This document shows, piece after piece, positions 26,400 through 37,600 of a DNA stretch of 64,000 nt. Position numbers and translations under genes: made by a program. Within the stretch, counting starts at the first letter, position 1; each line of letters begins with the position of its first letter. Below the pieces are notes generated by a model that worked only from the letters and a program-made list of their open reading frames with translations, was not told the DNA's origin and did not search any database. The stretch is from Ceriagrion tenellum. Its lineage: Eukaryota > Arthropoda > Insecta > Odonata > Coenagrionidae. Location: the NCBI GenBank assembly GCA_963169105.1, contig OY720636.1, forward strand, positions 138,127,747 to 138,191,746, written 5' to 3'.

Positions 26400-28480
26400 C
26401 ATTCCAAAATTTTCTGATAGACATTCTTCTGAAAAAGTAAAAAAAACATGGTTTTTTTTTTAGGCCTGAATAGTCCACCTTAGGGAAAAAGGCAGCTTTT
26501 CTTCCGTCCTTGCATGCAGATAATAATATGTACTCATTTAATCTTAGTTCGTGGCTACCATATTTAAGCTAAAACTCAGTCACATGGCAACCTCCAGGGT
26601 TTACCTCAAGAGCAAATAACTAAAGTTCAAAGTCCCACGCCAGTAAGAATTCAAGTTTAGTTTACTAATGCAATCTAATAACGCGTTACTAGCCTCTAAC
26701 TGTATGGGAAAATAAATTAAAATTGCCATATGTATAATACATTGCTATGAGTTCTAAATATACATATTTTACAGCTTTAGGGAAGAGCAGAAAAGAATTT
26801 TAACGAATTATTTGTTTAAAAATTAATAATTCGGTAGTAAGTCCACATGTCTGGAGGATGGATTATAGAAGTAGAGAAGTAACGTGTAATGTAAGTTTTG
26901 CATGAGTAAATTCCTCCGTTGATTTCTGCTAACTGAATTCATAATTTAATTTACGTTAATTTGTAAATAGAAGTAGTTATTAATTAGTAAATTTACGATA
27001 ATGATATTCATAACTTGTGTACTGCCCCAATATATAGGATACACTACATCATTTTGTAGACTTTAGCGCGGTGAAGCTCGTGATAGACAACTTTTATAAA
27101 TTTTCTCGTATACGTCGTGTGTAGCGTTCAAAGTGATGAAATGGTAGCTTGGTATCAATTGTTTGATCCGAGCCCAGTGAATCTTAGTCTACTGAGGGCT
27201 CGAAAGGACCGCAGCTGCAGTAATGGCCCGCACGTCTCTCTGTGCCTGTGGTGCTAGCCTTTTTGTTATCCATATTTCCGCGCTCTACTGCTGAGCTCAG
27301 AGTGATGAACATCCATTTCCCCATTCAAATGCAATTCGGCAAAAGCACTAGAAATGTTACTCTGTGAGCATAGTTTCCCGTTAAAACTGGATATCTGGAA
27401 AAAATCTATGTAAATTTAACTTTGGAGGTTAAAACGTATGAAACACGAAGTGAATTTGAGCCCCTGTGATTTTTGAATCAAATTATTTCTGAATTTTCGG
27501 CTAACATGGATGGCAGATAAAAAAGAACGTGAAACCTGAACTTGATATTTATGGCAATCATTGCATCATGAGTGGGTATTTATAACAAAAATGCGTTTTT
27601 ATTTATGCAGAAACGAAGAAAGGAGCAATTGACAGGATTTGAGAACTGACGAGAGTGAGGATACAGGCTGGGAAACGAAAGGACAGATTGGTTACAAAGG
27701 GTCCTCACCCTCGAGTGTTGCCCATTGATGCCTCTAAGGTTTATGAAAAATGATTATTGAATGAATGAAGACGAGACAAGATGAATATCAAAGAATTAAG
27801 CAAAATATTGAGCGATGTACGTTTAAAAACCGTTCTACCGTAGCCTGTTACACTGGTTAAGCGTTGTAAGATGCATGATGTACGGTGTAGGTAAAAATAA
27901 TAGAACAGTCATGAATTGAATTTTTTTAAAGATTTGAGTTGTATAGCAAATTTGTTTAGAGAAATTTGGTTTAAAAGAGCTGGCACATAGGCCTCATACA
28001 GTCACTTTAATGCCAGCGAATCATATGCATAGTGAATTAATGAAGCATAGGTGACAAGATTTTGGCTGTCTCGCTGCAGCATCACTTTAAAACGTCCAGC
28101 TGTTAATTTGAAACTGGTTTTCAGAGTCCCAATCAACAAGTATAGAGTGTGATGGGAAGACGATATTCTACCCTGTGTTGACAAGTGTGTGTGACAAGTT
28201 GACAAGTGACTGTGTGCTGTGCCAATGAGATGGCTGCGTTCCATTTCATGGACCAAATGCCTTACAAATTCAGTGGGTTCGGGAAAATTGAGAACAAAAG
28301 CCAGCTTTGTTCAATCTAGCCGAGTAAAAAGGTCCCGGGTGTCATGATCACCCCGTATGAAATCTCAACAACGACTCCACAGCCAGTTTGGCTATCTTCC
28401 TCCTTTGTGGATTTTCATGGGCTCTAAAAGAACAAGATGTTTAATACCTTCAATACTAATGCTGGACTTAAATAGTTCAC
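26400..28480. other. AT-rich non-coding stretch
   Basis: No gene is recognised. A (TGAA)-type run near 27755-27770 resembles LINE tails, but the sequence before it could not be matched to an RT. A small tandem array of GACAAGT lies at 28180-28207. Confidence 0.55.
28180..28207. repeat. GACAAGT short repeat array
   Basis: GACAAGT occurs at 28180, 28193 and 28201 with GT-rich spacers. A minor local repeat. Confidence 0.65.
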
Positions 28481-28540
28481 CAAGATGGGGTTTCGAACCC
28501 TATATTTTGTGCCGAGTGCTCAACCGAGTTCCCATTGCGA
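28440..28540 (-). mobile_element. tRNA-derived SINE head, minus strand
   Basis: On the minus strand GGTTGAGCACTCGGC is followed by GGGTTCGAAACCC (28488-28500), a good RNA polymerase III B box, at tRNA-like spacing. The same TGAGCACTCGGC string occurs in the plus-strand SINE at 31 kb, which links the two as one family. The A box is degenerate. The body towards lower coordinates has no clear end. It faces away from the plus-strand SINE starting at 28585. Confidence 0.65.
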
Positions 28541-28584
28541 ATCTTAGGTGAAGGGCAAAGTGGACGGACACAGCGAAAGATGAC

Positions 28585-28820
28585 GTCTGGGTAGCTGAAC
28601 TGGATAGAGCTCTCGGTGAGAAATCTTGGGCTCAAATCTCAGTCCAGGCAAATGATTTTTTCACTGAGAACTACAAATAGGTGTGTGACTACTAGAGGGT
28701 GACGTCGTAAAATATACTGCTCGACCAGTTTCGCAATTGTTTGGACGCTATATAGAGATGAGCCAGAGCGAATATAGATGATGTAATGCAGAGTCATGAA
28801 ATAAATAAATATAAATCAGT
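28585..28820 (+). mobile_element. tRNA-derived SINE, plus strand
   Basis: An A-box-like GTAGCTGAACTGG (28591-28603) is followed by a degenerate B box GGGCTCAAATCTC (28628-28640). The post-tRNA segment ATGATTTTTTCACTGAGAA resembles the segment after the B box of the 31-kb SINE. The copy ends in a (ATAA)n-type tail near 28800-28815. It is probably an RNA polymerase III-derived retroposon mobilised by a LINE, decayed in the B box. Confidence 0.65.
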
Positions 28821-29400
28821 GATTTAACTTATGACCTTAAATATGTAGATAAAATATCGAATCGAATATTGGAAAAAGTTGTTTGTAAAATTTTTTCAAA
28901 ATAACCTGCACATTATTTTAGTGGCAATGAAAGCTACGGTAAATTCCATATTTGATACTATGCACACTTATTTTGGTTATACATATCTCTAATGATTTGA
29001 TATGTGACGGCCAAGTACTCTTTTTTCGAGAACTAGACTCAGGAAAAAAACAATAACTCGAAAGCTATTTGCTGGAAAAAATGTCGAGTAAAAAATTAGT
29101 TTTAATTTCGAGGTATTTTAATGAAACCTACAGGATATATTTTAATTTCAAATGTGGAAATTGAGGTAGTTTTTATTGTAGTCATAAAAAAATATACATC
29201 CCTAACCATGCTAAAAAACTAGTATAAACTACTATTATTCCGAAATTCGATGATAAGACGTTAATTTTCTGGACCATAAGTTCAGTATTACTAGGTCACA
29301 TAATGTTTTCAAGATTCTACATGGCACCATCTTCATAATGCTTTTTGGATTATCTGATTTTTAACTGAATTTATTAGATTATGACCCAAAAAGTTAAAAT
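28821..29400. other. AT-rich non-coding stretch
   Basis: Nothing recognised. Confidence 0.6.
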
Positions 29401-29740
29401 GTCCTATTGCGCGGAAGGTGCGGGAGGGGGTGGGAGATTCCTGGAAGCGGGAGGACTACACTGCCGGGAGAGGATTAGGTAACAGACGGCTTCATGCGAG
29501 CCAGAACGCAATAACGCAATTCCCATGCTCGCATCTCCCTGTCTTTATACACACGTCCATTTGGAGAGAGATGCGGTAACAGGGAGAGAAAAAGGGAATA
29601 AGAGCAGACGGCTGAACGGAGGCCAAATCCAGACCGCACCATCCGGATTCCCTCGCCGGTCCACCCCATCCACCCTTCGCCTTTCGCCGTCTCTCCACAC
29701 TCCTATCCTGTCTCCCATTTCTCCATTATCATCTGTCCCC
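29400..29740. other. GC-rich island before the dispersed repeat
   Basis: G/A-rich at 29400-29475, then mixed, then a strong C/T tract at 29640-29740 that ends exactly where the dispersed repeat begins. Frames of 64-75 codons on both strands overlap and are unrecognised. Inverted strings (CGCATCTCC and GGAGAGAGATGCG near 29530-29575) could form a small stem. Confidence 0.45.
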
Positions 29741-29973
29741 TTAAGGTAGTTTGAGCGAAATATCATTATACCTAGAAATCAATGAATTTGGTCTCATTTT
29801 AAAGAAAAATATATCACCCTTCTAATGACATAAAAAATTCAACCCCTTACCACATTACTTTCCGAGATATTTGCTAGAAAAAATCATCCCTTTTATATGG
29901 GAAATGGTATATGCATGCACTCCAGAGAGACCTTATATTAAAAATGAGGCATTTCCGACACTAAGATCTCGTC
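29741..29973 (+). repeat. Dispersed repeat, copy 2 (~230 bp)
   Basis: Partner of 460-688: same start (TTAAGG), same end (ATCTCGTC), length 233 against 229, with conserved CTCCAGAGA and TTAAAAATGAGG near the 3' side. The equal length with shared ends argues for a defined repeat family rather than chance AT-rich similarity. Confidence 0.55.
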
Positions 29974-30778
29974 TAAAAATGAACAATGTGTAGTTTGTGT
30001 GTTTTCCCAACTAGTTTTGAAAATTAACCGTATTGTCACCGCAGTAAAATCTTCGGGTCACAATAAGCCTTCCGTTTTAATGGTGTTTCAAACGTACTGC
30101 GTGATGAGTCAAGTTAAAGACTTATTTAAATGTATTCATTTAATTACTTATGATTTCTGTCATATAAAACTGTATTATGCACCATTAATAATGCAATATT
30201 TTATTCTTGTATTTCACAGCTGGTGAAATTAAAACGTATAATTCGAATATGGTCTCTATTATTATTAGGGAACTATCTCGCTTACATTACCTTAAGGTGA
30301 TTGGAGAGATTTTTTTAATGTACAGAATTGTGTCAAACTTGCGTACTTGTTGTAAAGAGCGAAATCGTCATTTTTTTCTCTGGAGTAATAGGCTGAAGAT
30401 TTATTATTTATTTCCCCTTAAGCAAATGTTTTGCATTTTATTAATGTATCCTCAGGCCTGCATCTAAAAGAAAGTTGACATATTATTAAAAATTTTACCA
30501 ACTCAGGTTTCCATTGTTAGTTTGCAAAATTTGATAAAAAAGTACAAAAGTGTATTAAAAGTCTATCTACGCATTTATTTTCACATAGCCCCTGAGAGAG
30601 TTGCTTCTGAATATTCATAGTATCATGTTTTATTCTTAGGCATTCATACATTTATAAAATTGATAATGCATCCCTGAGGATGCATTGATAAAAATGCAAA
30701 TAGTTGATTAAAGAGAAATGAAATATTTAATATTCGATCAATTACTACTGGAAAAGAAAGTAATTGTATAAAAAAAAT
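29974..30778. other. AT-rich non-coding stretch
   Basis: No gene. Frames up to 86 codons (30207-30467, plus) are unrecognised. Confidence 0.6.
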
Positions 30779-31076
30779 CTTAATTGGAAAGATTTTAAGC
30801 TATCCGGGACTAGCCACGGAGTTCCACTTTTATGGAGTCACCCGCAATACACAATTGTGCAAAAACCAACGGAGAAAATCAATCAATCAAAACCCACGGA
30901 GATAATCATCGGCCTTGACCGGGATTCGAACCCGGATCCCTCCGGAATCCTTAGAGAAAGAGGACGCCTTGGTAGCTTAACTGGCTGAGCACTCGGCCGG
31001 AAATCGAGGGATTTCGGTTCGAATCCCGGTCAAAGTGGACAATTTTTTCTCTGTGGAATTTTGCTTAATTGGAAAG
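30779..31076. mobile_element. Head-to-head tRNA-SINE unit with 13-bp target duplication
   Basis: The direct repeat CTTAATTGGAAAG at 30779-30791 and 31064-31076 brackets 272 bp. Inside are two tRNA-like parts in opposite orientation. On the plus strand an A box GGTAGCTTAACTGG (30970-30983) and a perfect B box GGTTCGAATCC (31016-31026) are followed by a TTTTTTCTCTGTGG segment. On the minus strand a B box GGGTTCGAATCCCGG (30917-30931) is followed by a related ATGATTATCTCCGTGG segment. The single duplication suggests one insertion event. This would be either a twin-priming inversion or a SINE with two inverted heads. Confidence 0.75.
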
Positions 31077-31870
31077 CATACCTCTATTCAAGTGATATCT
31101 ATGGACAAAAGTGAAAAAAAAAGAATCTTACCGATGATTTTTGGCAATTCAGAGCAATATTGAGTCGTAGCTTTGAGGTACATGACAGTACTTTGTAATG
31201 TTGCGATCATTTGTGTGCATATAATTTTGGAAACGCATAATATACCCTATTGTTATTATTGCTGCTGACTAATATCAGGATACCATGTCGATTTAAATAT
31301 TCGGAAAAAATACGCCACAGAACCTCGTTTAAATCAAAATCTCCCTTCATATTACCATCAGAGCAGTCGCATGGAAGTTTAGCAGAGGTTGTTGGAGCAC
31401 CAAAAATTAATGGTGTAATAGAGATGGTTGTAGGGAGTGTATTTTGGGAGCATTTTGAGTGGAGCTCAGTGATTATTATGGTCAGTCATTGGAAGTGGGA
31501 AACAGAAATTTTTGTATGTATCTGTCCGATCTTGCATCTTGCAAATTGTATCAATTTTGTCGCACCTAGAGATATACTGCGCCATAAAATTGATATTAAT
31601 CATGTCACATTGAACCATTCAATCACTATTCTAAATTCAAAATGACGGAGACTAACAAATCATTCTAACGAATATAAATTTATAATACGGAACCCCACTA
31701 AAATAAAACTCGTGTTTACCTTAACTAACAAGAAACAAGGTACTCTCTAACATTGAGAATAAAAAGTGGTTACGTAAATTATTAATTTTTGCTTTTCCAC
31801 CATCAAATATACAAAAATACCTGTTATACAATATAGTTCATTAATTTAGGTTAACCGATGTACCACTACA
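31077..31870. other. AT-rich non-coding stretch
   Basis: The 131-codon plus frame (31250-31645) resembles no family. No repeats of note. Confidence 0.5.
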
Positions 31871-32720
31871 TCATTCATCATTGGTCGTGCAATCCTAAGA
31901 TTGGTTGACTTCAGCCTTCCACCCTTGCCTGTCTAATGCTGGTTCCGTTACCTCCAAGTATCTCCTCCTCTGTACTTTCCCCTTCATTTGTTCCATTAGC
32001 TTATTCCAGTGTCTTCTTCTGGGGATTTTCCCTTCAATCGTGTTCTTCACAAACCATTGTGTCTCCATGTGTGTCCAATCCATCTGGATCTTCTTTTCGG
32101 TTTGGTGTTCCATATGCTCCTTTCCTTTTCTATTCTTATGTAAACTTCATCATTTTTTATTTTGCCAGTTAATTTTATTTTCAGAGCTCTCCTCCAGCAC
32201 CAGGTATCGAAGGCTTTAAATCATTTTTGATCATCTTTTCCAATGGTCCATGCTTCAGATCCATAGAGTGCCAGGAGAGTTTTCACATACTGTTTCCTGG
32301 TTTGTAGTCCTATCTTCCGTGATCACAGGAGTTTTCTTTCTACCATGAATGCCTTCTTCGCTTGGGACATTCTTCGCATGATGTCGGTGGCACTTCTTCC
32401 GTCCTATGTGATGATACCTCCGAGATAGTTGAAGGAATCCACTTGTTATAATTTCTCTCCTCTTTGGGTGACTTCTACATTTAGCTTCCCTCTTCCGCAT
32501 ACTAGGATTTTAGTCTTCGTCTTGTTCTTTTCCATACTGTATTCTTGGAGAACTTGGTCGATTGCGTTTAGTGACATAGAAATATCATTATAATTTCTTG
32601 CTTTGGCTGCGATATCATCGGCGAAGCGGAGCTTATTTATTTTTTCTTCGTCTATCTGTAATCTGCTCAGTCCAATTCCTTGTGCTTCTGTGATGGCCTC
32701 CTTCATGTACATGTTAAGCT
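31868..32720 (-). mobile_element. LINE remnant, RT C-terminal half, minus strand
   Basis: One minus-strand frame can be followed from 32712 through several in-frame stops (TAA, TAG and three TGA). In order it shows INKLRFADDIAAKA (RT motif C, FADD), a KNKTKTKILVCGRG block, FNYLGGIIT (thumb), LLALYGSEAWTIGK, the typical LINE C-terminal motif, and SRWIGHTWRHNGL. A later frame ends at 31895, followed by a short tail with AATGATGAATGATG repeats. The 5' part, including motifs A and B and the endonuclease, is missing. LINE target-primed insertion explains the truncation. It differs in sequence from the 12-kb LINE, so it is a separate family. Confidence 0.8.
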
Positions 32721-33430
32721 CTATTTTTTCACTTCATTTTCCAGCATATTCCACTTCATGTCAATTTAAATTTCCTAAAATGCGAATTCCGCGCCGAAAA
32801 CTCGTCTTATAATGCTTTTCAGGAGAAAAAATGTAATTCATAATCATTATCTCATTGCCATTACTCCTATTATCGTAATTTTAAATGCATATACATGTAC
32901 ACTTTGGTATAATATGGCCAAACTAGTATTATTTGTCAAAGTTTTAAGAATGCATGAAAATATGCAATCAATTGCCCAAGAATACTTAAATTCAATTTTC
33001 GAATTAAAGGTGGCAAAACACTGCAATTGCTGATGAAAGCTGAATTTAAATACAACCTGCTTTTATCGCTAAAAAATTGAAACACAATTTTCAGTAAAAA
33101 ATATATTTCAAAGTAGGCTAGTTATTTGATTTGCATTTTATGACGGACCGTTTTTCCCTTTCGTATGGCATGTCGACTCCAATCTTAGCAGTAATATACT
33201 ATGTAGTAAGTAGTAACAAAGCAGTAAGATGTCTTTTTTATTTTGTTACACTTCACGGGAAATGAGGACACCTTGACACAATTTTCTGGGAAATTGACGT
33301 TTCAATTGTACGGAAAAAATACTACTTTCCGAATTATTTACCCATTCTGACGTTTAACACCACGGAATATCAAGTTCATTTTGTGGGGACAATAGCATGG
33401 TAACGCAAAACTTTGTCGTTCATATCAGAT
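32721..33430. other. AT-rich non-coding stretch
   Basis: Nothing recognised beyond chance frames of about 70 codons. Confidence 0.6.
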
Positions 33431-33439
33431 CGAGGTCGT

Positions 33440-33860
33440 GCTTTCAATGAGTTGCCAGGAGATGAATAAAATGACTCTTACGCGTTCTTTTACGGTGGAA
33501 CTCCCTCAAGGTCGCCGCTTCTGAAAAAGCCCTCTCAGGAGCGGGTTCTTCCCCACGCGTTATTAGCCAATTGTTATTCCCGTTCCCTGCACATAGAAAC
33601 ATGCGGAAACAGTTTCGTCTGCGCCACTCGCGTTTCATTTGTTTGTTTTTTTCCATGCCTTCAAGCCCGCCCTAACAACCCATCTTCTCCTCCCTACCTT
33701 TCCTTCACCCTTCCAGGCCTTGCGCCAAAGGCAGGCACACGGAAGAGAAGGAAAGTGGTTGCGGAGGAAAAGGAACCCGGACGAAGTGACAGGGTGACTT
33801 GAGGAGACCCACGAATCCTCGAAAGGGGAGCGAGGGACGGGACAAACAAGACGCATTTCA
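33440..33860. other. GC-rich island, pyrimidine then purine
   Basis: C/T-rich at 33650-33720, then G/A-rich at 33740-33850, with CpGs. No promoter motif or exon was identified. Confidence 0.4.
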
Positions 33861-34069
33861 TTTGTTTAATTAAAAAGAAAAATTATATCCCACATCCTCC
33901 ATGCATGAGTGTCATTTTGTTTGGGGATGATAAACAAAAGAGGGAACACAACGCTGCCATCAGCTAAATAAAAATCTACCCAGCCTGGATGCATGTTCGC
34001 GCATTATAAAATATCATCTTTACATTCCACTACTGGGGTAGTAAGGAGAGATGGTGTTTTCTGTGGATG

Positions 34070-34610
34070 GACTTCTTTTTTTAACCGTCGCGAGAATGAA
34101 AAAGAGAGCGTCCGTGGGAAAAATTAAGAGAACAACAGGAAGGAAAAGTACACGTGCACTAACGGAATAAGATTGAGGATTTTCCGCATCCAGATTCGTC
34201 TCTTTTTTTCTATTTTTTTCATTCCTAACCGCCGGCGAGCTCCCCCACTCCTCGCTCTGTTCTCCGCATTTGTATCACGAGTCTTGTTTTGACAAGACGT
34301 GCATGCTCGGCGAGGAACGAAATAAAAGAAAATTGTAGAGGGGAGGAAAGGACTGAGATGCAGGATCCCGGAATTTGACCCACATCTTATGCTCATGGAG
34401 AAGATGAATGAATGTCGTACTTGGGGGAAGGAAGCAGCAGTAGATGTGGATTTGGGGGCGCTGTGAGGAATTCGGACGGAGAAACTGCCTTGGAGACGTG
34501 TTTACTGGAGTGATTTGTGACTGGGAATACGTAAGAAATAAGTGACATAGAATGACCTTGAAGGCACTGTTTCCGAAAGAATTTGGGCAGATGAATTTCG
34601 TCATGTTCCA
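34070..34610. other. Mixed GC-richer, purine-skewed segment
   Basis: Purine-rich plus strand around 34075-34145 and 34310-34500 with a CpG patch at 34230-34260. The minus frames (90, 109 and 89 codons) overlap each other and show no family resemblance. Confidence 0.35.
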
Positions 34611-34659
34611 TTTGGATTAATATAATCCTATGCATGGCCATATATACAGGAGGTTCTGG

Positions 34660-37600
34660 CAATATTTACAAAGTCCCCTGCCGATTGTGTTGAGTGTCGT
34701 ATAGTGACTTCTATCACGTGACCAGGCCTGCCGTTTTGATGCCTCACACGCCTTATTGCGGTATAATTGTCCATCCGGTTTGCGAGTATCTTTTGTCATT
34801 TCTTACCATTTGTGTTTATTCTTTCGTCATGAGTGTCAAACATAATAAATTCCTCAGTCATCTATTTTTCAGGATCTTGAGAGGTTTCAGTATCAAAGAG
34901 GGCTCGTGACCTGGGGATTTGATCCGCTAAATCTCGCATGAAATTTGCCATTGTACGGTCAATACTCACTACAGCAACATGCTCGCGAATTTTAGACATC
35001 GATTTAGACGAGATCGAGAATTTAGAGAAGTATGTTTTTTGTACAGAATTTGAGACTAATGAGAAATAAATACAGCAAGATACTTCTGATACCATTACCT
35101 TTTAAGCAAAACTAAAGAGCAATCCTTTCTGTCTGACCTCGCTTCGTCACAATACATGCGAAAGAAGAAATAAATCAATGCTTATGGGACATTAAACAGT
35201 ACGTTGTTTAAGGAAGAGCTATTACGTTGGATCACTTTTCCTCAGTTATCTTGAAAAAAATTAAATTTATAGGAAAGATCATTCTCTTTGAGGTTTTCTA
35301 TTTCATTAAGTTCTCCAGTAATGGCGCGTATTGTTAAGCGGATGATTAACAGAACACTGGATTTTAGGAAATTATGAAATATTTTGCATTATTTTCAGAA
35401 TTTGAAATGGTAAAAGAAATCTTTCCCTAAAATATGAGATGTCTTTCAGTTTCCCTACTTGTGAATATTTTTCGAGTTCGTACGATAATTGTTTAATTTT
35501 GCGTATGATCAAATTTTTCCAGCACTAGAAACCAACTATCATACCTTTACTATGAAAGTTGATATGAATGATCTCCAGTCAAACCCAAAACATAAGGTCT
35601 ACAAAGTTTACCTCTTTTCTACGGAGTGATGACATCTAATTATGCGCCAATGTACGCGCATGTTTATGCGCCGTTTGAAAGTTGCTCAATGTTTGGTTCT
35701 TGAAATCAACTAACCGTTACAAAAACCATGCCATGAAAAGTTGCAGTCCTGGGGTTATTTTTTCATGAACCAACTATTCCGCATCTTACCATATTCAGGG
35801 TATTAAAATTTAATTGTTGACACACAGTAATCATTAATGCTGGTACTTATGTAAGTGGCATTTACATATGATATGAATGGCTTCCGTCAGGTGGACTTCA
35901 GTTAAGTGTAAAATGGAGAATAAACTGGGATCACGCGCTGAAGTTTTGCACTGTCCTTTCTGAATTTTGCTTTATCACGTGAAAATAACTGGGAATTTGT
36001 TTATTTACTTAACAGTTTTGAATATGTATCCGCATAAATTTCCTTGCTGTTAATTTTCCGCAGTGATAAAATATATTAATTTGTGTAAAAATGAAATATA
36101 TTTTGTGTAATAATTGATTATTACTGTGCCCATGTGGAATGACATTGGCATTACGTCATTGGCCGGCGCAGAGTGTACTTAGAGAGACTTATACCGTCCT
36201 TATACTAATCTTCATATACCGTCGAACAGATGAGGTTTTTGGCGGTTTATATTCATCACATTGTTTGATAGGTATAATTTTTCGTCTTTTGTTTTAATTT
36301 TTGGCCATAGGTCCTTCTTTATATATCTTTTATTTCTGCGCTTTTCCCTCTTCCCGTAGATTATTTCCTCCTGTAAGTTAGAGTCACCGTGGGAAACAGA
36401 AAAGAAAATATAGTTAAGGAACTTAACTGATGGAGAGGCATTCTGCTCGTGTAAAAGGTTTAGAAGGGCTTCGGAAATAAATGAAATCTATGGAAGACGG
36501 GACCTCTATGGATACGCCTTGAAAACCTCTTTTCTGAAGTTTTGAAAGTTTTTGGCCGTTATCTTCGATTCTAAAAGGGAGAAGCCTTTTATGGCGATGG
36601 GGATGGTACCATTTTTGGGAAGAGGCGGGGAATACAATTTTGGATTAGTTCTTCTTTTCTCACTTTTGACCCTGTAAAATATTCACAAGAAACCTAAGAA
36701 TGCTTTTTTCTTTGCAAGTCGAGTCTCTTCCACGAGAGGTAGGCACTGCCTAAATTTAGAATATACCACTTCCATGAACGAAGTGCAGCTTGATTTGATA
36801 AGGTTAACAAGATGTAGACATTTATATTAATTACTACAACCTTCATTTTTCCTCTTCCGATTATTCAACGTACTTTCCCTCCTCCTGATACCTCTCTTTT
36901 CTTCTTCTTCTACCTCTATTGCATTCCACCTCCTGCCGGCCATAAATTTTCCAGAGTAATGTCTTTTCCTGATTTTGCATGAGTAGCGCCTCTTGCTATC
37001 CCATATTTAGGCCTTTTGTGTTTTATTAATCCTTTTCAAGACTCTCCAAGTAAATGACTATTTTCAATCGTTTTTTTTATTCTAGATAAAGACCATGCTG
37101 TGCCTTGCTTCATAGCAATGACTTCAACAGTATTTTATGAACATTTTACCCAACCATATTGCCATCTCTCCTTTCAAGTCATAAAAAGCATCTCTTGCTT
37201 ACGTAAAAAATCATCCAAATGTAATTGAAAAAATACCCAAATCAGACCAAAGTAAAATGAATGAACCTCCTTGTCGCAGTGACAGAAGGCAGTAACTTTA
37301 AGTACTTAGTACTTAAACTTAGCTGTACTTCAACTTTTAGCGTCATTTCGCTCTTACTGTCTCACACAAGCAACACCTGCAGTCGTACAAAAGCTTCAGT
37401 GACTAATGTGACCCAAAAATAATTTTTCTATCGAGGTTATTGTCCTCCTCTTGCTTGCTAATCAACTTTGGAGACTAATTTGTGCCTATCTGGCCATCGA
37501 AAAATGATTTTAACATTTCATATACATGCTTCTCCAATTAATTCATAAACAATCATTTTTCAAACCGAAGAAATACTGAATGACAAATTTTACTTTAAAA

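Noticed and set aside
27600..27780. Possible fifth LINE 3' end with TGAA-type tail
   Set aside because: The repeated TGAA near 27760 resembles LINE tails, but no RT C-terminal motif could be read in any plus frame before it.
30960..31035. Functional tRNA gene
   Set aside because: A and B boxes are good, but the acceptor and T stems do not pair properly and the segment lies inside a target-duplication-bounded repeat.
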